64,000 bases of DNA from Chryseosolibacter sp044507775. Lineage in GTDB: Bacteria; Bacteroidota; Bacteroidia; Cytophagales; Cyclobacteriaceae. The translations under genes were made by a program, and so were the position numbers. This document shows, piece after piece, positions 35,226 to 45,208 of the stretch (position 1 is its first letter; every line of letters starts with the position of its first letter). Where the stretch lies: contig JBIQIY010000011.1 in assembly GCA_044507775.1 (NCBI GenBank), forward strand, positions 109,257 through 173,256. The letters are read 5' to 3'. Below the pieces are notes generated by a model that saw nothing but the letters and a program-made list of their open reading frames with translations, ran no database searches and was not told where the DNA came from.

Positions 35226-35882
35226 ATGAAGTTTTTTATTGATACTGCAAACCTTAACGAAATCAAGGAAGCATACGACCTCGGTGTGCTGGACGGAGTA
35301 ACCACCAATCCCTCGCTGATGGCCAAAGAAGGCATCCGCGGAGAAGAAAATATCAAAGGGCATTATAAGGCGATCTGCGACATAGTCGACAACAATGTCA
35401 GCGCTGAAGTCATCTCAACCGATTTCGAAACGATCATCAAAGAAGGGAAAGAGTTGGCAAAAATAGATGATAAGATTGTCGTGAAAGTACCAATGATCCG
35501 AGATGGCGTGAAGGCGATCAAGAAATTCTCAAGCGAAGGCATCCGAACCAATTGCACGCTGGTGTTCTCCGCGGGCCAGGCAATCCTCGCCGCCAAGGCC
35601 GGCGCCAGCTACGTCTCCCCTTTTATCGGAAGACTCGACGATATTTCCCAGGACGGCCTGGAATTGATTGCCCAAATGCGATTGATCTACGACAACTACA
35701 CCTTCGAAACAGAGATCCTGGCGGCTTCCGTTCGCCACACCATGCACCTGATCAAATGCGCGGAGATCGGCGCCGATATCGCAACGTGTCCGCTGAATGT
35801 GATCACTGGTTTGTTGAAGCATCCCCTCACGGATAGCGGGCTGGAGAAATTCTTGGCTGATCACAAAAAAGCTAACGCTTAA
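35226..35882 (+). CDS. fsa: Transaldolase-like / fructose-6-phosphate aldolase family protein
   Basis: 218 aa TIM barrel of the short transaldolase (TalC/FSA) type. MKFFIDTANLNEIKEA and GVTTNPSLMAKE open the barrel. The Schiff-base Lys is in KIVVKVPM (~residue 85), and NCTLVFSAGQA and YVSPFIGRLDD follow. Either pentose-phosphate transaldolase or FSA-type aldolase; sequence alone does not settle which. A possible promoter, TATCTTTA, is at 35193-35200. ftsE follows 8 bp downstream. Confidence 0.88.
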   Translation: MKFFIDTANLNEIKEAYDLGVLDGVTTNPSLMAKEGIRGEENIKGHYKAICDIVDNNVSAEVISTDFETIIKEGKELAKIDDKIVVKVPMIRDGVKAIKKFSSEGIRTNCTLVFSAGQAILAAKAGASYVSPFIGRLDDISQDGLELIAQMRLIYDNYTFETEILAASVRHTMHLIKCAEIGADIATCPLNVITGLLKHPLTDSGLEKFLADHKKANA

Positions 35883-35890
35883 ACAGATTT

Positions 35891-36604
35891 ATGTTCTCGT
35901 CGGATCCCGTCATTCGCATCAGCGACGCGCATATTTTCCAGGACCACAGTACCGTTCTGTCTGATATCAATTTTGAGATCGAGAAAGGCGAGTTTGTGTA
36001 CCTGGTTGGGCGGACGGGTTCAGGAAAATCCTCGCTGCTCAAGACGCTGTATGCGGACCTGCCGCTGCGGATGGGCGATATCCATGTCTGCGGATATAAT
36101 ATAAGGGGTATTAAATCTTCCGTAGTACCTGCGCTGAGACGAAAACTCGGAATCATCTTTCAAGACTTCCAGCTTTTCAACGATCGCACCGTGGGCGAAA
36201 ATCTCATGTTTGTCATGAAGGCTACCGGCTGGAACGACCATGCCAAAATGCGTGGCAGACTCACCGAAGTTTTGATGAACGTCGGACTTGGGTCTGTAGA
36301 AAAGAAAATGCCCTTTCAACTATCCGGCGGGGAGCAGCAGCGTGTGGTAATCGCGCGCGCGTTGATTAACGAACCTCAGATCCTGTTGGCAGACGAGCCA
36401 ACCGGGAACCTGGATCCGGAGGTCGCGAACGGTATTCTCAAGATCTTTCAGCAGATCAACAAGAGCGGAACAGCGGTATTGATGGCCACTCACAGCTACG
36501 GCCTGATCAAAAAATTTCCTGCGAGAATATTAAAATGTGAGGATTGTAAGATCCGCGATTCCGCTGTCGAGAATTTCGAACTGATCAGTCACAGCGACTA
36601 TTAG
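35891..36604 (+). CDS. ftsE: Cell division ATP-binding protein FtsE
   Basis: 237 aa ABC ATPase. Walker A GRTGSGKSS (~40-48), Q-loop in IIFQDFQLF, signature LSGGEQQR, Walker B ILLADEPTGNLDP and His switch MATHSYGL. LVGRTGSGKSSLLK with the DFQLFNDRTVGEN stretch points to FtsE rather than a generic transporter ATPase. FtsX is not in this window. Partner FtsX and ATP drive cell-wall hydrolase activation at the septum. It converges on the anti-sigma gene with 6 bp between. Confidence 0.88.
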   Translation: MFSSDPVIRISDAHIFQDHSTVLSDINFEIEKGEFVYLVGRTGSGKSSLLKTLYADLPLRMGDIHVCGYNIRGIKSSVVPALRRKLGIIFQDFQLFNDRTVGENLMFVMKATGWNDHAKMRGRLTEVLMNVGLGSVEKKMPFQLSGGEQQRVVIARALINEPQILLADEPTGNLDPEVANGILKIFQQINKSGTAVLMATHSYGLIKKFPARILKCEDCKIRDSAVENFELISHSDY

Positions 36605-36610
36605 TGCGAT

Positions 36611-37138
36611 TCAGGTTCGACGGGTGTCCTCTGACTTCACAGTTCCTTCCCCATCCTGCTTTTCTTCAAGTTGGTGCAATTGCTGATTGAGCAGATCAAT
36701 ACGCACAAGGAGATTCAATACAAGTGCGTCTTTCACTTTCTGACTGGGACGAGTTTTCATTTCTTCTTTCAGCACGGCATACATCGCTTCGAGTTGCTGA
36801 AAGTCATGCGTGAAGCCATTCAGTCCATCGCTGTCATTAAATTCGCCGATCAATTCAACTTTGTGCGATATCTGCTGCGTATAAAACGCCTCCACATCCG
36901 TAAATTCTTTCATCGCCTGGGCGTTCACCAGACGGGATGCGGGACCGGGTATCAGCAGGTATAGGGAGAGCGCCATAAAAAAAATCGCAGCAGCCCTCCA
37001 CCATACGACAGGTTCGCTCCACGACCTGCGGTTGAGACCCAGTGCATTTTCAATCTTGTTCCAGACCTTCGGCGAAGGTTCGCGATCGTCAAACCCGGGG
37101 CGATTATTGCGAATGAAATCCTCCAACTGATCTTTCAT
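36611..37138 (-). CDS. Putative membrane anti-sigma factor
   Basis: 175 aa. A soluble N-terminal ~40 residues (MKDQLEDFIRNNRPGFDDRE) is followed by one membrane segment near 46-63 (WWRAAAIFFMALSLYLLIPG) and a helical extracytoplasmic part. Its ATG overlaps the stop of the ECF sigma gene (ATGA at 37138-37135), the usual sigma/anti-sigma arrangement. No zinc-binding anti-sigma motif is present, so the assignment rests on topology and context. Confidence 0.7.
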   Translation of the reverse strand: MKDQLEDFIRNNRPGFDDREPSPKVWNKIENALGLNRRSWSEPVVWWRAAAIFFMALSLYLLIPGPASRLVNAQAMKEFTDVEAFYTQQISHKVELIGEFNDSDGLNGFTHDFQQLEAMYAVLKEEMKTRPSQKVKDALVLNLLVRIDLLNQQLHQLEEKQDGEGTVKSEDTRRT

Positions 37139-37659
37139 GTTTTCGAAGTTAGCTTTTCCCTTAATTTGGCTTTCGCCCTATTCAATTGAGACTTGGACGT
37201 TGATTCCGAGATAGCCAGAATGTCGGCAATTTCCTGGTGGTCATACCCTTCGAGTAAATATAGCGAAAGTACTGTCCTGTACCCATCCGGCAATCCCTCG
37301 ATTGCCTTTTTTACGCGGTCAACAGTCAGTTCTTCCCTGTATTCAACCGGAGTCTCTTCTTCGGCGACATCCCACGTCTCGTCATCCGGCATCCACTCGT
37401 ACTTTCGCTTCTTCAGAACGTTGATCGACTTATTGACCACGATCCTTTTCAGCCATGCGCCAAAAGTGGCGTCGGCGCGGTAGCGCTCCAGGTTCCTGAA
37501 CGCGCTGATGAAGGCTTCCTGCACCGCGTCTTCTGCGTCTTCCTCGCGACCTGTGATGCGGAAACTCACGTTGAACATAGACCTGGCGTACAGCTTATAA
37601 ATTTTGTAATGCGCATCGCGATCGCCCGCGCGGCAGCGCGCGATCAACTCGTCATGCAT
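37135..37659 (-). CDS. ECF-type RNA polymerase sigma factor
   Basis: 174 aa from ATG 37659 (MHDELIARCRAGD); a TTG 21 bp upstream is less likely. Region 2 is in YKLYARSMFNVSFRITG and EDAVQEAFISAFRNL, and region 4 in LPDGYRTVLSLYLLEGYDHQ and ISESTSKSQLNRAKAKLREK. No extra domain. It is held in check by the overlapping downstream gene, probably a membrane anti-sigma. The target regulon cannot be seen here. Confidence 0.92.
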   Translation of the reverse strand: MHDELIARCRAGDRDAHYKIYKLYARSMFNVSFRITGREEDAEDAVQEAFISAFRNLERYRADATFGAWLKRIVVNKSINVLKKRKYEWMPDDETWDVAEEETPVEYREELTVDRVKKAIEGLPDGYRTVLSLYLLEGYDHQEIADILAISESTSKSQLNRAKAKLREKLTSKT

Positions 37660-37763
37660 GTTCAGGACCTGCTGCTCCAAACAATTTCCGGCTATATTGT
37701 TTCTCTAAGGACAAGATAGGAATTAAAAGGTTGCACCGCCGGCGCGATAAGACCAGACAGCAC

Positions 37764-39182
37764 CTATGAATGCTTCGGTTCCGCAAGCCCTTTTTCCGCC
37801 GCGATTCGCCGCAGCAACGCAAGGGCCTCCTCGCGGTCGTTCCGTATCTCTCCTTCCAGGATTGCCTCTTTGATCCGTTCCTTGAGTTCGCCGATGATCC
37901 GGCCGGGAGGGATATTGTACATCCGGATGATCTCATCGCCGGTCACGGGAGGCTGGAAGTTCCGGAGGTGATCTTTCTGCTCCACCTCTACCATCTTCTT
38001 CTCAACCAGGTCGAAGTTCTTCAGGAAGCGCGTGACCTTTTCATTATTCTTCGAAGTGATATCCGCGCGGCAAAGCTTCATCAGTGAGTCGATGTCGTCC
38101 CCTGCTTCGAACAGCAGCCGGCGTATAGCCGAATCCGTTACATTTCGCACAAGCGGGATGGGTCGCAGATGTAAGCGGACAAGCTTCTGCACGAATAGCA
38201 TTCTCTCGTCCATGGGAAGCTTGAGCCTGCGAAATATCGCCGGTGTCATCCGGGCGCCCTTCTCCTCATGTCCGTGAAATGTCCATCCATGCGTCTTGTC
38301 AAACTTCTTGGTGACGGGCTTGGCGATGTCGTGCATGATGGCGGCCCATCGCAACCAGAGGTTATCGGAAACTTTGGCGACGTTATCCAGTACCTGCAGC
38401 GTGTGGAAAAAATTGTCTTTATGCGCCTGATTGCCGACGTACTCAACCCCGTGAAGCGCTACCATCTCCGGGAAAAATTGAGCGAGCAGACCACTGTGAA
38501 ACAGGAGCTTGAATCCATAAGACGGCGCGGGCGTCAGGATGATCTTGTTCAGTTCATCGATGATCCGCTCGGCGGAAACGATTTTGAGTCTCTCCGCCTG
38601 CGACGTAAGCGCAGCGAACGTATCCGGTTCGATATCGAAATTCAATTGTGCTGCGAATCGGACCGCTCGCATCATCCGCAAGGGGTCGTCGGAAAACGTG
38701 ATGTTGGGATCCAGCGGTGTTCGGATCATCTTTCTCTTCAGGTCGCCCGTGCCGTCGAAAGGATCAATGAGCTTCCCGAAGTTCCGTTCGTTTAGTCCGA
38801 TCGCCATGGCGTTGATGGTGAAGTCACGGCGCTTCTGGTCCTCTTCCAGCGTACCATCCTCGACAATAGGCTTTCTTGAATCGGCCCGATACGACTCCCT
38901 CCTCGCGCCTACAAATTCGAGGTCGTGCCCTTCAAATGCAATCTGCGCAGTTCCGAAATTCCGGAAAACATTGACCTGGACCCGAGGCCCCAACTCCCGC
39001 GCCACCGCTTCCGCCAGATCGATACCACTGCCCACACAAACGAAGTCAACATCTTTGGACGGCCTCTTCAGCAGCAGATCGCGGACATATCCTCCCACGA
39101 CATACGTTTCGAGCGAGTGCCGGTCAGCGACGCTGCTGACGGTTCGAAAAACAGGATGATCAAGTGATGGCGCCAAATTCAT
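37764..39182 (-). CDS. cca: CCA tRNA nucleotidyltransferase / poly(A) polymerase-family enzyme with HD domain
   Basis: 472 aa. Class II nucleotidyltransferase head: YVVGGYVRDLLL, catalytic DVDFV, RRDFTINAMA and DPLRMMRAVRF. An HD domain follows (AIMHDIAKP; HEEKGA). It would add CCA to tRNA 3' ends from CTP and ATP. An HD domain gives possible 2',3'-phosphodiesterase activity. The family also includes poly(A) polymerases; the tRNA role is the usual one in Bacteroidota. It stands alone. Confidence 0.9.
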   Translation of the reverse strand: MNLAPSLDHPVFRTVSSVADRHSLETYVVGGYVRDLLLKRPSKDVDFVCVGSGIDLAEAVARELGPRVQVNVFRNFGTAQIAFEGHDLEFVGARRESYRADSRKPIVEDGTLEEDQKRRDFTINAMAIGLNERNFGKLIDPFDGTGDLKRKMIRTPLDPNITFSDDPLRMMRAVRFAAQLNFDIEPDTFAALTSQAERLKIVSAERIIDELNKIILTPAPSYGFKLLFHSGLLAQFFPEMVALHGVEYVGNQAHKDNFFHTLQVLDNVAKVSDNLWLRWAAIMHDIAKPVTKKFDKTHGWTFHGHEEKGARMTPAIFRRLKLPMDERMLFVQKLVRLHLRPIPLVRNVTDSAIRRLLFEAGDDIDSLMKLCRADITSKNNEKVTRFLKNFDLVEKKMVEVEQKDHLRNFQPPVTGDEIIRMYNIPPGRIIGELKERIKEAILEGEIRNDREEALALLRRIAAEKGLAEPKHS

Positions 39183-39280
39183 GAAAAAGCTCCCTTAAAC
39201 ATACGGGAGGCTCTGCGCGAATTAACGGAGATTTTCCGGAAAAACAGGAGAAAATTAAGGAAGCGATGAAGTGATGGGCT

Positions 39281-40300
39281 TCAGTCCTTTGTGAATGTCG
39301 GGCAAGGAATGAATCGCTCGCGCTTGCGCTTCTTCACCTGCGTGGCAAGCTCGATCTTGAATTTTAGCCCCACCTCGTGCGCGCCGCCGGATATCGGGCC
39401 CAGCTCCGACACGGTCACGTCGTAACTATAGCTGAGTTCCACGTCATGAAGAATGAATCCCAGCACGACCACAACCGCATCCTGGCTGATGTTGTCTTTT
39501 GCATTCTGCTGAATGGGGATACCGCGGTACCATAACCCCACGACCACCGGCTCGTAGTAGAAGTACGTCCCGAGATCGAGCTGGTCAAAGTTACCCTGCT
39601 GCTTGTATACAAACGAGGGCGCGATAGAGGCGGTCCGGTCGCGCTTAAACACTCCGTTGTAAAGGGGAATGCGAACGCCTCCATGCACAGATGTCTTGAC
39701 CGGTATCTCGCTCTCATCATCCATCAGCGAACGGTTTGGCCGGTTCAGGTGCGACATCGAGAAACCCAGCCACACCTTGCGACTGTACATGAGCAATCCT
39801 CCGCCGAAATCAAAATATGTCTTCGCTTCGAGATTCAGGTTTGAGGGTGGAGGCGGAAGATTATCGCTGTTTTGAGCAAAGTCGAGCTGCTGATAAAAGA
39901 CAAGCTTGTTAAAGTCGATACTTCGCGATCCCACACCAAAATTCAGACCCGACGAGAGTATCAATTTATCGGAGAGTTTCACCTTGTAAGAATACTGGAA
40001 GTTGAACTGAGTGGACTTGAGGTTCGCCGACCCTGCCTTGTCAGACATGAGCAGAAAACCAAGCCCGCTGTTGTAGTGATCCAGATTATAGTCATACGAA
40101 AACGCATAAGTCTCAAACGCCTGCGAAATGTTTGGCCATTGATTGCGGTAGTTGGCAATGAAGCGATGGTCTACCGACGTGCCGGCAAATGCTGGATTCA
40201 AATAAAGAGGAGCGGCGTAGTACTGGGAAAACTCCGGATCCTGCGCGTGCACCGCCGAACAGAAAATAAAAAATATGACAGCCAGTTTGCTTCCCTTCAT
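39281..40300 (-). CDS. PorP/SprF-family type IX secretion-associated outer membrane protein
   Basis: 339 aa with a signal peptide ending AVHAQ. The mature start DPEFSQYYAAPLYLNPAFAG is the family signature, followed by FIANYRNQWP. The rest is a beta-barrel pattern ending in a basic tail. PorP/SprF proteins anchor adhesins delivered by the type IX system. Its ATG overlaps the stop of the giant PKD gene by 4 bp, so the two are translationally coupled and probably form a pair. Confidence 0.92.
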   Translation of the reverse strand: MKGSKLAVIFFIFCSAVHAQDPEFSQYYAAPLYLNPAFAGTSVDHRFIANYRNQWPNISQAFETYAFSYDYNLDHYNSGLGFLLMSDKAGSANLKSTQFNFQYSYKVKLSDKLILSSGLNFGVGSRSIDFNKLVFYQQLDFAQNSDNLPPPPSNLNLEAKTYFDFGGGLLMYSRKVWLGFSMSHLNRPNRSLMDDESEIPVKTSVHGGVRIPLYNGVFKRDRTASIAPSFVYKQQGNFDQLDLGTYFYYEPVVVGLWYRGIPIQQNAKDNISQDAVVVVLGFILHDVELSYSYDVTVSELGPISGGAHEVGLKFKIELATQVKKRKRERFIPCPTFTKD

Positions 40301-43300
40301 CGCAGCAGATTTATGTCCCCCGTTCGTGTAAATGTCCGTCCACTTTCATATTCCACAGTAATGCGATAGATGTAAACATCCTGCGCACAAAGTTTGCCTT
40401 TGTGATACCCATCCCATCCAACCTCCGGGCTGGTGCTTTCAAACATCAACTCGCCCCAGCGGTTGAAGATCATCATCTGAAATTTGGTCACCTTTTGAAC
40501 AAGCGGCAGAAAAACTTCATTGCTTTGGGCATTTTGACTACCCGGCCCAGTTTGGTTGGGGATAAACGCATTCGGAATCAATAGTTGGCCGTTGTTCACG
40601 GTCTTGACACCCGAGGCCAGCACGGTCGTATCCGCGCAGCCATTGCCGTTCTGAGCGATCAGGGAAATCGTAAACGTTCCTTCCTTGCTGTATTGATGCT
40701 GCGGCTCGAAATCGGTCGACGTAATTCCGTCGCCAAAATCCCAGACATAGCTCGACGCGTTTCTGCTGCGGTTGTCGGTATACAATATTTCGCCCGGCAC
40801 ATTCAGTGGAGTCGTTGGATAAATGGCAAACTGTGCAACCGGATTTTCCTTTACTTCGATGATCAGCTCTTTGGTGAGCTTCACAGTGTCACCCAGTAAA
40901 TTGGTCGCCGACAGCGTAACCGAGTAAAGTCCAGGGCGTCCATATGTGTACGTGGGGTCAATGGCGCGCGAAGTGCCCTCGCCTACACCAAAATCCCAGA
41001 AGTATGTGGTGGGGTCGGCGAACTTCGATTCGTTGATGAAATTAACCGTATGCGGCGCACACCCGACGGGTGGAAAGTAATCGAACTCCAGAACCGGTGG
41101 TATCGGGTTGATCTTTACATCCTTCGAGATGATCTCTACGCAGTCGTTGTTGGAAACCTGGAGCGTGATCTTGTAAGTGCCATAGGTGTCATACGTGTGC
41201 GAGGAGACAAATGGATCGGCGGATGTTTCCCCATCGCCGAAATCCCATAGATATTGCCAGGGTCCCGCATTCGTTGTGTTGACGATGGTGACGGTTGATG
41301 ACGGCAACGTCTGCTCGACCGGCGAGGCGGTGAATCCGGCGTTGAGGTCCTCGGCGCGTTCAATAAAAATAGTCTTCGTGGTTGGGTTGCTCTCGCAGTG
41401 GGTCAGGTTTGTCGTGCGGAGGGACAAATCGACGGTCTGGTCTACTGTGTTCGACCGCAGGATCTCGTACTCGATCTCCTCACCATCCACGGTAGAACTG
41501 AAGACGACAACATTGTTGATCGAGATCATCCACGAGTATTCAGAAAGTCCTTTTTGCCACGCGTTAAGGCGGAGCAACACACGGTCGCAGGCATACGAGA
41601 CAGTATCGACTGAAAAGTTGGAAGAGGGAACGGGCGCTATACGGATCGTGCGTGTAGAGTCACCGTAACAAGCGCTGGGCAACGTCGCGCGCAGCGTCAC
41701 GAAGTAATCCTTGACCGCCTGTGAACCGTTTACAAAATTATAAGCAAAGCTTGGGGTCGTGCCCGTGCTGATCTCATCGACCGGTCCGTTCGCATCGCTG
41801 ATCCTCCACGTGTAATCCGTAGGGTTCAGCAATTGTGTTTGATTATCAACTTTGAAATCAACCGACACCGGGCTGCAATTGTCATTGAACGGTGAATAGT
41901 TCAGCGATACGAACCCCGAGCGAGGTTGCGGAAACACCGTGATGGTCGCCGGTGGCGAGGTAATTTCGCAGTCGTTGATGGTAACGACCCGCAAGCGGAT
42001 CCGGAAGTCGCGGTTCGCAGAACCAGTATTGACAAAATTTCTCACAAACACGTCGGAAAATCCCGGGTCGGTCGGCTTCTGGACGGAGTCAACGGCAAAG
42101 CCCGAACCTTCGTCCACTTCCCAAATAAATTCTTTTATCACATCCGGTTGTCCGCTCACCGCATGGTTCGTAAACGCCACGGGCAGCTGGCTGCAACCCG
42201 AGGTGACGTTCGGCGTGAAGCTCGCGCTCGGGAGCGGGTCTACCTGAACTGTTTGTTGTGTTAATGACGAACAGGCGCCCGTGTTCGTTGTCACGCGAAG
42301 GGCGACGACATAACTTCCGGGCAGCGGATAGGTGTACTGAAAGTTTTGCCTGTTATCCAGTGCTGCTTCTTTGCTGAACGTGACTCCGTCATAATCCATG
42401 TCCCACTCCCAGGATACGATCTGTTCGCCGGCGATCGGGTTCAGTGTTGACAGGTCGGCGATGACGGTAGGCGACGATTCACAAACGCGGTTAAACGAGA
42501 ACTGCGGCTGTGGTTTCTCGAAAACCCGGACCTGGACTTCATCGACACTCTCACAATTTGTCAGTTCATCGCGTATGCGCAATCGCGCGCGATAGATTCC
42601 CGGTGCGGTAAAGACGCGGTCAAAGGGTCCAAGCGCCGTGGTTGAGAATTGTCCGTTGGCCGGAGCTTCAAAAATGAGATTGTTGGAAGGCCCGAAAAAC
42701 TCCCATCGCCATCGCGTTGTAGGTGTCGTTATTCCCGTGGAAATGTCGCGGAAGCGCACGTCGAAGTTTGAGAGCGGCGCCGCGTTCGCCTGGCAAAAGT
42801 CGGGTGTGATGGGATTACCTGAGAGGTCGGAGACACCGATCCCTGCGGTGAGCGAGGGTGTGATATTGACGAAGCCCTCGAACTGTTCAATACAAGATCC
42901 CTGTGCCGTGGGGTTGCGCGCGATCAGGCGGATGAGTTTTGTTCCGCCTGACGTGAATGCGAAAGAGGGATTTCGGGATGCCGAAGTGGAGATCAGGGAT
43001 GTCCCCGTGGCGTCTTCGTAAAATTCCCAGGTGTAGTTGTAGGCGTTCAGGTTAGGCGTACCGTTCCGAAACGAGATGACTTCGTCGATACAGAAGTTCG
43101 TCTTTGCGTTTCCATTCGCATCGCGCGTGAAAAAACTTGGGTTAGGACCTTGGACGATCTGAATATAACCCGTTGTAATAACAGCATCTTCATAGTTAGG
43201 GTTGATCGCGTCGCCGTTCCAGGGATTGCAAACGTTCCAGTTAAAGAGAGTGACTTCAAAACGACTGCCGACAGCATTGGCCGCGCTGGCCGGAGCACTC

Positions 43301-44088
43301 ATAGGAAAGGTGACCGATGTTGGTCCATCCGCGGGAACAGGGATCGCGTCAACCGGGCCAAAATACGCTCCGGTAACCTGCAGACCTCCGCTGCCGCGCG
43401 TTGCACTGGTAGCCAGGGTTCCAGTGGCGGTCGTCAGTGCCTGCACAGCGCCATCATTCAGGGAAAGGTTGCGTATACCAGCAGCAGGATTGTAATTCGT
43501 GCCGTAAACGAACTGAACGTGTCGCGCGGCACGGTTAGGGTTATCCGGTTCCACCGCAATGTTACAGTTGAATTCCGAATTATCGCGAAAGCGCGCATTG
43601 ACTACCGGATTGTCGTAACAAACATCCCATGTTAACGGCGTCATTGCCACCTGTCCGTTTGCCTGCTCGTCCGTTCCCCAGAAGAAGGCTGTCTGTTGTT
43701 GCGCTGACGAAAAACAGACACTTCCATCTATGACGATGTAGGCGGTTGGCAAGATGTTACACTGGTTGTCGTTATCGAAATAAGTGAGGCTCGCATTTGC
43801 TGAGAAACTAGTGCCTCCGCCGCCGACAGTCATTCCACTAAACTGATCCACGAGCGTGATTGTCCCATTCGGATCATTCCATTCGTACATGATCTGAATG
43901 CTCGAAGGGTTCTGTGGTACGTTGAAGTAATACGTAATACTGAACTGCGTTACCGTCACCGGCGCGCAGTCCTGGTCCGTGTTAAAGCTCACGTCCCGCT
44001 GCGGGCGCAATTGATTACACTGAGCCCACAGTTCCGCAGCGGAAAATACACTGAACAACGCGAACAATAACCACCGGTTCACCACCAT
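40297..44088 (-). CDS. Large PKD-repeat surface protein with type B (gliding-type) C-terminal sorting domain
   Basis: 1263 aa. ATG 44088 gives the signal peptide MVVNRWLLFALFSVFSAAEL; the longer frame does not. About nine PKD-type modules follow, three canonical ones near the C-terminus (YLWDFGDGETS, YFWDFGVGEGTS, YVWDFGDGITS). The last ~90 residues (IFNRWGELMFES; GWDGYHKGKLCAQDVYIYRI) are a type B sorting domain used for export by the type IX secretion system. Probably an adhesin, SprB-like in type. PorP/SprF partner is encoded with a 4-bp overlap. Confidence 0.93.
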   Translation of the reverse strand: MVVNRWLLFALFSVFSAAELWAQCNQLRPQRDVSFNTDQDCAPVTVTQFSITYYFNVPQNPSSIQIMYEWNDPNGTITLVDQFSGMTVGGGGTSFSANASLTYFDNDNQCNILPTAYIVIDGSVCFSSAQQQTAFFWGTDEQANGQVAMTPLTWDVCYDNPVVNARFRDNSEFNCNIAVEPDNPNRAARHVQFVYGTNYNPAAGIRNLSLNDGAVQALTTATGTLATSATRGSGGLQVTGAYFGPVDAIPVPADGPTSVTFPMSAPASAANAVGSRFEVTLFNWNVCNPWNGDAINPNYEDAVITTGYIQIVQGPNPSFFTRDANGNAKTNFCIDEVISFRNGTPNLNAYNYTWEFYEDATGTSLISTSASRNPSFAFTSGGTKLIRLIARNPTAQGSCIEQFEGFVNITPSLTAGIGVSDLSGNPITPDFCQANAAPLSNFDVRFRDISTGITTPTTRWRWEFFGPSNNLIFEAPANGQFSTTALGPFDRVFTAPGIYRARLRIRDELTNCESVDEVQVRVFEKPQPQFSFNRVCESSPTVIADLSTLNPIAGEQIVSWEWDMDYDGVTFSKEAALDNRQNFQYTYPLPGSYVVALRVTTNTGACSSLTQQTVQVDPLPSASFTPNVTSGCSQLPVAFTNHAVSGQPDVIKEFIWEVDEGSGFAVDSVQKPTDPGFSDVFVRNFVNTGSANRDFRIRLRVVTINDCEITSPPATITVFPQPRSGFVSLNYSPFNDNCSPVSVDFKVDNQTQLLNPTDYTWRISDANGPVDEISTGTTPSFAYNFVNGSQAVKDYFVTLRATLPSACYGDSTRTIRIAPVPSSNFSVDTVSYACDRVLLRLNAWQKGLSEYSWMISINNVVVFSSTVDGEEIEYEILRSNTVDQTVDLSLRTTNLTHCESNPTTKTIFIERAEDLNAGFTASPVEQTLPSSTVTIVNTTNAGPWQYLWDFGDGETSADPFVSSHTYDTYGTYKITLQVSNNDCVEIISKDVKINPIPPVLEFDYFPPVGCAPHTVNFINESKFADPTTYFWDFGVGEGTSRAIDPTYTYGRPGLYSVTLSATNLLGDTVKLTKELIIEVKENPVAQFAIYPTTPLNVPGEILYTDNRSRNASSYVWDFGDGITSTDFEPQHQYSKEGTFTISLIAQNGNGCADTTVLASGVKTVNNGQLLIPNAFIPNQTGPGSQNAQSNEVFLPLVQKVTKFQMMIFNRWGELMFESTSPEVGWDGYHKGKLCAQDVYIYRITVEYESGRTFTRTGDINLLR

Positions 44089-44293
44089 CCTTGAAGCAGC
44101 ACTTTTAGACACTGTAGATTTAAGCCAAAATGACCCTTTTAATAACGAAACAAGCCGCAAGGAAACCCCGCTTTCGGACAAATAACGGGGCGTTTCGGCA
44201 AGCGGCAATTTATGCGAATGACCGACCGTTTAAGCTGCTGAAAAGATTGTCACGATCGGTGTTCAAAGCCCGTCGAAAAGGGCTTGATTCGGA

Positions 44294-45031
44294 CTACTCC
44301 GTAATCCATGTTCCGACCGTCATCCACCATTCGGACCCAAAAAAGAACGTCCGGTAGAAGTGAACGGCCAGAATCAGCGCTCCACCCAATAAATACACCC
44401 TGTGTGGAGGCTTTTTGCGGTACAGATCCCATGCGATCCCTGCAAATATGAAAGAGTTTATGATGAGAATGGCACCCACGGTATTGTGAAGGCCCAGGGT
44501 CCCGAAAAGGCGAGCAAATGGAGCCGGAAGTATTGCGACTGTGGCGAGCAACATCAGCCTTTTGTGATATTCAGGACGCTTGTAGCAGAAGAGCGCTGCC
44601 CCGACGAATGTCGCAAACAACACCATATCGGAAAGGGGAATAAGAAGAAACGCAACAGGTCTGGCACCTTCCCCATTAGCAACATCAATTCGGGCGGAAA
44701 TAATGGCCATCGCAATTCCGCTGATCCATACAATAGCAGCTAACCCACCGAGAAAGACACCCACCCTCCGGTGAATCCTGGTATTGCCCGTCCTCACCAG
44801 AAGAGGCTGAAGAATCCCCGCCAGAATCCAGCACATAAACAGTAAGCCGTGCAGGTGCACACCAGGTTTGGCGACAAATGTTCCGTTGATCCGGGGCACG
44901 AGATAGGTGGGCACAAACCCTGCCAGCACAATCGCAAGTGCCGCGACACTCATCGTCAAGAAGAACCAGTCGGCTTTTCTCGTTGACTTTATTTTCTTCG
45001 GTTTCGGCAGAACCGCGACATTTTGCTCCAT
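44294..45031 (-). CDS. Integral membrane protein, possibly DUF2306-like
   Basis: 245 aa with about seven membrane segments. Conserved-looking histidines sit at segment ends (GVHLHGLLFMCWI; TRIHRRVGVFLGG; YHKRLMLLATV), a pattern resembling heme- or metal-binding DUF2306-like membrane proteins. Function unknown. It stands alone, divergent from pyrG; no promoter recognised. The 205-bp gap between it and the PKD gene has nothing notable. Confidence 0.75.
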   Translation of the reverse strand: MEQNVAVLPKPKKIKSTRKADWFFLTMSVAALAIVLAGFVPTYLVPRINGTFVAKPGVHLHGLLFMCWILAGILQPLLVRTGNTRIHRRVGVFLGGLAAIVWISGIAMAIISARIDVANGEGARPVAFLLIPLSDMVLFATFVGAALFCYKRPEYHKRLMLLATVAILPAPFARLFGTLGLHNTVGAILIINSFIFAGIAWDLYRKKPPHRVYLLGGALILAVHFYRTFFFGSEWWMTVGTWITE

Positions 45032-45166
45032 AGCAGGTAGTTAGAGTTAGTTGAAGATACTGAACGGCCGGTGCTTGCGCAAACGCACATGAGCGCACCA
45101 TCGCGTAAACAGCCAAGTTTTTTCCCACCATCGGCGGTATCGCTTAATTTATTACTCTGAAAAATT

Positions 45167-45174
45167 TACCTTTG
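45167..45174 (+). promoter_or_regulatory. -7 promoter element TACCTTTG of pyrG
   Basis: Exact TAnnTTTG match 34 bp upstream of the pyrG start. The -33 TTG is not clear. Confidence 0.65.
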
Positions 45175-45208
45175 TGCCCGGTTAATCGAAAAAGGGTCAA
45201 TCCTGAAC

